This document shows positions 37,600 through 39,030 of a stretch of DNA of 39,030 nucleotides, one piece after another. The stretch is taken from the IMG/VR virus record IMGVR_UViG_3300045935_000041, positions 1 through 39,030 of that record, one strand, 5' to 3'. The notes beneath the pieces are model-generated. The model saw only the letters and a program-made list of their open reading frames with translations. It was not told the origin of the DNA and searched no databases. A program made the position numbers and the translations under genes. Each line of letters starts with the position of its first letter. Within the stretch, counting starts at the first letter, position 1. The stretch comes from a virus.

Positions 37600-38010
37600 C
37601 TATCTCCTTTCAATGGCGGCCTCGAATCCGATAATGCCGTGACTCGTCAGGCCGTCCGGGTCGCGGTTGATGCGGGTGGTGCGATGTTCGAAGAACACCA
37701 TGTCGTTGGAGGAAAGCGGCATGGCGTCCTCCTTGTCGTGCAGCGCAGCGCGCACCGCATCGACGATCTTCTTCACTTCGGGGAATCCGACAGAGCGCGA
37801 CCAGCAGTCGATCTGCTGCGCGACGTCGAAGCCGGTGATGCAGTCCGGATCGAAGCCGACCGAATCGACCGGCCCGATCGTCACGTATGGGAAAGCCGCG
37901 TTTTGCGGCACATTGTCATAGACGCGGCCGGCGATCAGCGCCGCCACCGCCGGGTCGGCCTTCAGCCGCGCCACGATGGCGCCCTGCAGCTCGAGCTCGG
38001 GACTAGCCAT
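37600..38010 (-). CDS. Tail completion protein, DUF3168 type
   Basis: 136 aa, ATG 38010. DUF3168 features: ELELQGAIVARLKADPAVAA, LIAGRVYDNVPQNAAFPYVT, CWSRSVGFPEVKKIVDAV. These proteins resemble tail terminators that cap the tube and join it to the head. It lies between the head adaptor block and the tube gene, as expected. Confidence 0.85.
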   Translation of the reverse strand: MASPELELQGAIVARLKADPAVAALIAGRVYDNVPQNAAFPYVTIGPVDSVGFDPDCITGFDVAQQIDCWSRSVGFPEVKKIVDAVRAALHDKEDAMPLSSNDMVFFEHRTTRINRDPDGLTSHGIIGFEAAIERR

Positions 38011-38164
38011 CAGCCGATGCTCCCTGGTTGAGCGGCAGCTGTTCCTGCGCCAGATCCTCGAGCGGGATCGTCGTGCGTTCCGCCGGCAGCCGTTCCGTTA
38101 CCGCTGCCGCCGGCATCTGCCGCCGCGGGATCCAGCCCAGCCGGATCGCCTTTCTCGCCGTCAT
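38003..38164 (-). CDS. Alternative 53-residue ORF overlapping the next entry
   Basis: ATG 38164 to TAG 38003 encodes MTARKAIRLGWIPRRQMPAA onward. In this stretch its codons have mostly G or C in the third position, as true genes in this genome have. The other frame shows many A/T third positions and a Gly/Ala-rich product. This smaller frame may therefore be the real gene here, or both are used. Ribosome site is weak. Confidence 0.45.
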   Translation of the reverse strand: MTARKAIRLGWIPRRQMPAAAVTERLPAERTTIPLEDLAQEQLPLNQGASADG

Positions 38165-38276
38165 CGTCTGAAAACCTTGCAAGCTTGCGTCTCCTTCCGC
38201 CGAACACGATCGTGCCTACCTGGGCCGCCAGCCTGGCGATCGCTTCTCTGCGCTGCTGGCAGCCCACGCACACCAT
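38010..38276 (-). CDS. Small CxxC protein of the connector region
   Basis: 88 aa, ATG 38276 in a TGATG overlap with the adaptor stop. The start MVCVGCQQRREAIARLAAQ has a CxxC and a helix, as in small uncharacterised phage proteins. The rest is a low-complexity Gly/Ala/Asp tail (GLDPAAADAGGSGNGTAAGG). The second half overlaps another frame with better codon use. The N-terminal part is credible; the tail is doubtful. Confidence 0.5.
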   Translation of the reverse strand: MVCVGCQQRREAIARLAAQVGTIVFGGRRRKLARFSDDDGEKGDPAGLDPAAADAGGSGNGTAAGGTHDDPARGSGAGTAAAQPGSIG

Positions 38277-38632
38277 CAGGTCGCCACGCCGCCCTCGACC
38301 ATGAACACCATCATTGCCCTGTTGCTCGTATCCTTGCGGATGTCGCGGATGTTGTAGGCAAGGCCGTTGCGGACGTCGCGCAGCTGCCAGTCGTTGCCGA
38401 CCCGCGCCACCTGGCCGTCGATGCGGACATTGACCTGCATCGGCTGCCGGCCTTCCAGCCTGGCCGCCAGCACCGTTTCGGATCCCGGCATGGTGCGGAA
38501 CTCGGCGCGGCGCTGGAACTGCTCGATCCAGCCCGACACCTGGTTGCCGAATTCGTCTTCCTCGTCCTTCCGCTGGTCGAAGGCGATGCGGTAGTAGAGG
38601 CGGCCGGCGCCGGTTTGCGCGAGTCTCTCCAT
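38276..38632 (-). CDS. Head-tail adaptor (SPP1 gp16 / H_T_join type)
   Basis: 118 aa, ATG 38632 in a TGATG overlap. Typical of small head completion proteins: AFDQRKDEEDEFGNQVSGW, FRTMPGSETVLAARLEGRQ, RDVRNGLAYNIRDIRKDT. It closes the portal channel after packaging and forms the tail docking face. It follows the gp6-like connector, the standard order. Confidence 0.85.
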   Translation of the reverse strand: MERLAQTGAGRLYYRIAFDQRKDEEDEFGNQVSGWIEQFQRRAEFRTMPGSETVLAARLEGRQPMQVNVRIDGQVARVGNDWQLRDVRNGLAYNIRDIRKDTSNRAMMVFMVEGGVAT

Positions 38633-38973
38633 CAGGCCACCGCCGGATCGCGAAAGCGATGCAGGATCGCGGTGATCGCCGGCGTCAGGTAACCCATCGC
38701 GACATTCGGATTGTCCTCGCGGCCCGCGTTGCGGTCGTCATAAAGCTTCGACAGCATCAGCTCGACCGCCGCCCTGACCGGCCCGGGCGCGGTGTCCGAG
38801 GTCCAGTCGACGATCGATGGATCTTCCGGATCGACCGTGCCGACGGTTTTCTTGATGTAGTCGAGCACGATGTCGGAGGCCTGCTCGATCTTGCGCTGGA
38901 TGTCGGCATCGTCGTCGGTATGGTCGACGCGAAGATGCTGCTTGGCGACGTCGAGGGTGAGCAGCGCTACCAT
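38632..38973 (-). CDS. Head-tail connector, HK97 gp6-like
   Basis: 113 aa, ATG 38973. The fold pattern is plain: LLTLDVAKQHLRVDHTDDDA, IQRKIEQASDIVLDYIKKTV, APGPVRAAVELMLSKLYDDR, ending with YLTPAITAILHRFRDP. It forms the ring under the portal. Its first 7 nt overlap the end of the collagen-like gene that crosses the window join, which supports the circular reading. Confidence 0.92.
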   Translation of the reverse strand: MVALLTLDVAKQHLRVDHTDDDADIQRKIEQASDIVLDYIKKTVGTVDPEDPSIVDWTSDTAPGPVRAAVELMLSKLYDDRNAGREDNPNVAMGYLTPAITAILHRFRDPAVA

Positions 38974-39030
38974 TGCCGCGCTCCCGGTTCGCCATTGGCC
39001 TGCACCGGATCCCGCAGGATCTTGCCATCG
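38967..39030 (-). CDS. Collagen-like head-region protein, 3' end (joins position 1)
   Basis: The last 21 codons and stop of the gene beginning at 629. The codon split by the ends (GG from positions 2-1, C from 39030) is Gly. It is followed by DGKILRDPVQANGEPGARQW and TAG at 38969-38967. It continues the KGERG pattern at the left end without interruption. Seen alone, this piece would be missed by gene finders. Confidence 0.8.
   Translation of the reverse strand, partial: DGKILRDPVQANGEPGARQW

Noticed and set aside
1-39030. tRNA or rRNA genes
   Set aside because: No cloverleaf with a GTTCRA-type arm or rRNA-like stretch was recognised by eye. A tRNA search program would be decisive.

Overview
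This window looks like a complete, circularly closed genome of a temperate long-tailed phage (siphovirus), 39,030 bp. The two window ends fall inside one gene. Reading the minus strand from position 1 across to position 39030 keeps the frame, completes a Gly codon inside a Gly-X-Y repeat, and stops 64 bases later on top of the next gene's start codon. The gene content points to a high-GC alphaproteobacterial host, probably Hyphomicrobiales/Rhizobiales: a ParB-methyltransferase fusion, YqaJ exonuclease, GTA-like tail chaperone, DUF1376 protein and CoiA-like nuclease. The host is an inference from families and composition, not a database match.

Layout. The divergent switch is at 17.4-17.5 kb: a YdaS/Cro-like gene on the minus strand faces a CI-like repressor on the plus strand. 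The plus arm (17.5-25.5 kb) holds the repressor, an RHH regulator with its operators, a YqaJ exonuclease/putative annealing-protein operon, two small HTH proteins, a tyrosine integrase with an attP-like region, and a lysogeny-type tail of small genes ending in a secreted protein. The minus arm runs from 17.4 kb down to 1, across the circular join, and on from 39.0 to 25.7 kb. In order it encodes early DNA metabolism (methyltransferase, HNH-SF2 helicase fusion, VRR-NUC, DUF1376 protein with an iteron-like origin candidate, CoiA-like nuclease), endolysin, collagen-like fibre, HNH nuclease, ParB-methyltransferase, terminase, an Ig-like protein, a protease-capsid fusion, portal, a head collagen-like protein, connector genes, tail tube, frameshifted tail chaperone, tape measure, lambda M/L/K/J-like tip genes, fibre genes and small membrane proteins that are holin candidates.

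The genes are tightly packed, mostly with ATGA or TGATG stop-start overlaps. The head is HK97-like with the capsid gene placed before the portal. The tail tip is lambda-like, with gpI fused to gpJ. Features worth attention: an in-frame capsid start with its own ribosome site inside the protease-capsid ORF, a terminator hairpin just after the capsid gene, an A9 slip site in the tail chaperone, a zinc-peptidase domain inside the tape measure, a near-24-bp direct repeat bracketing the integrase cassette, several families of operator-like repeats, and a methyltransferase coupled to an HNH-helicase fusion.
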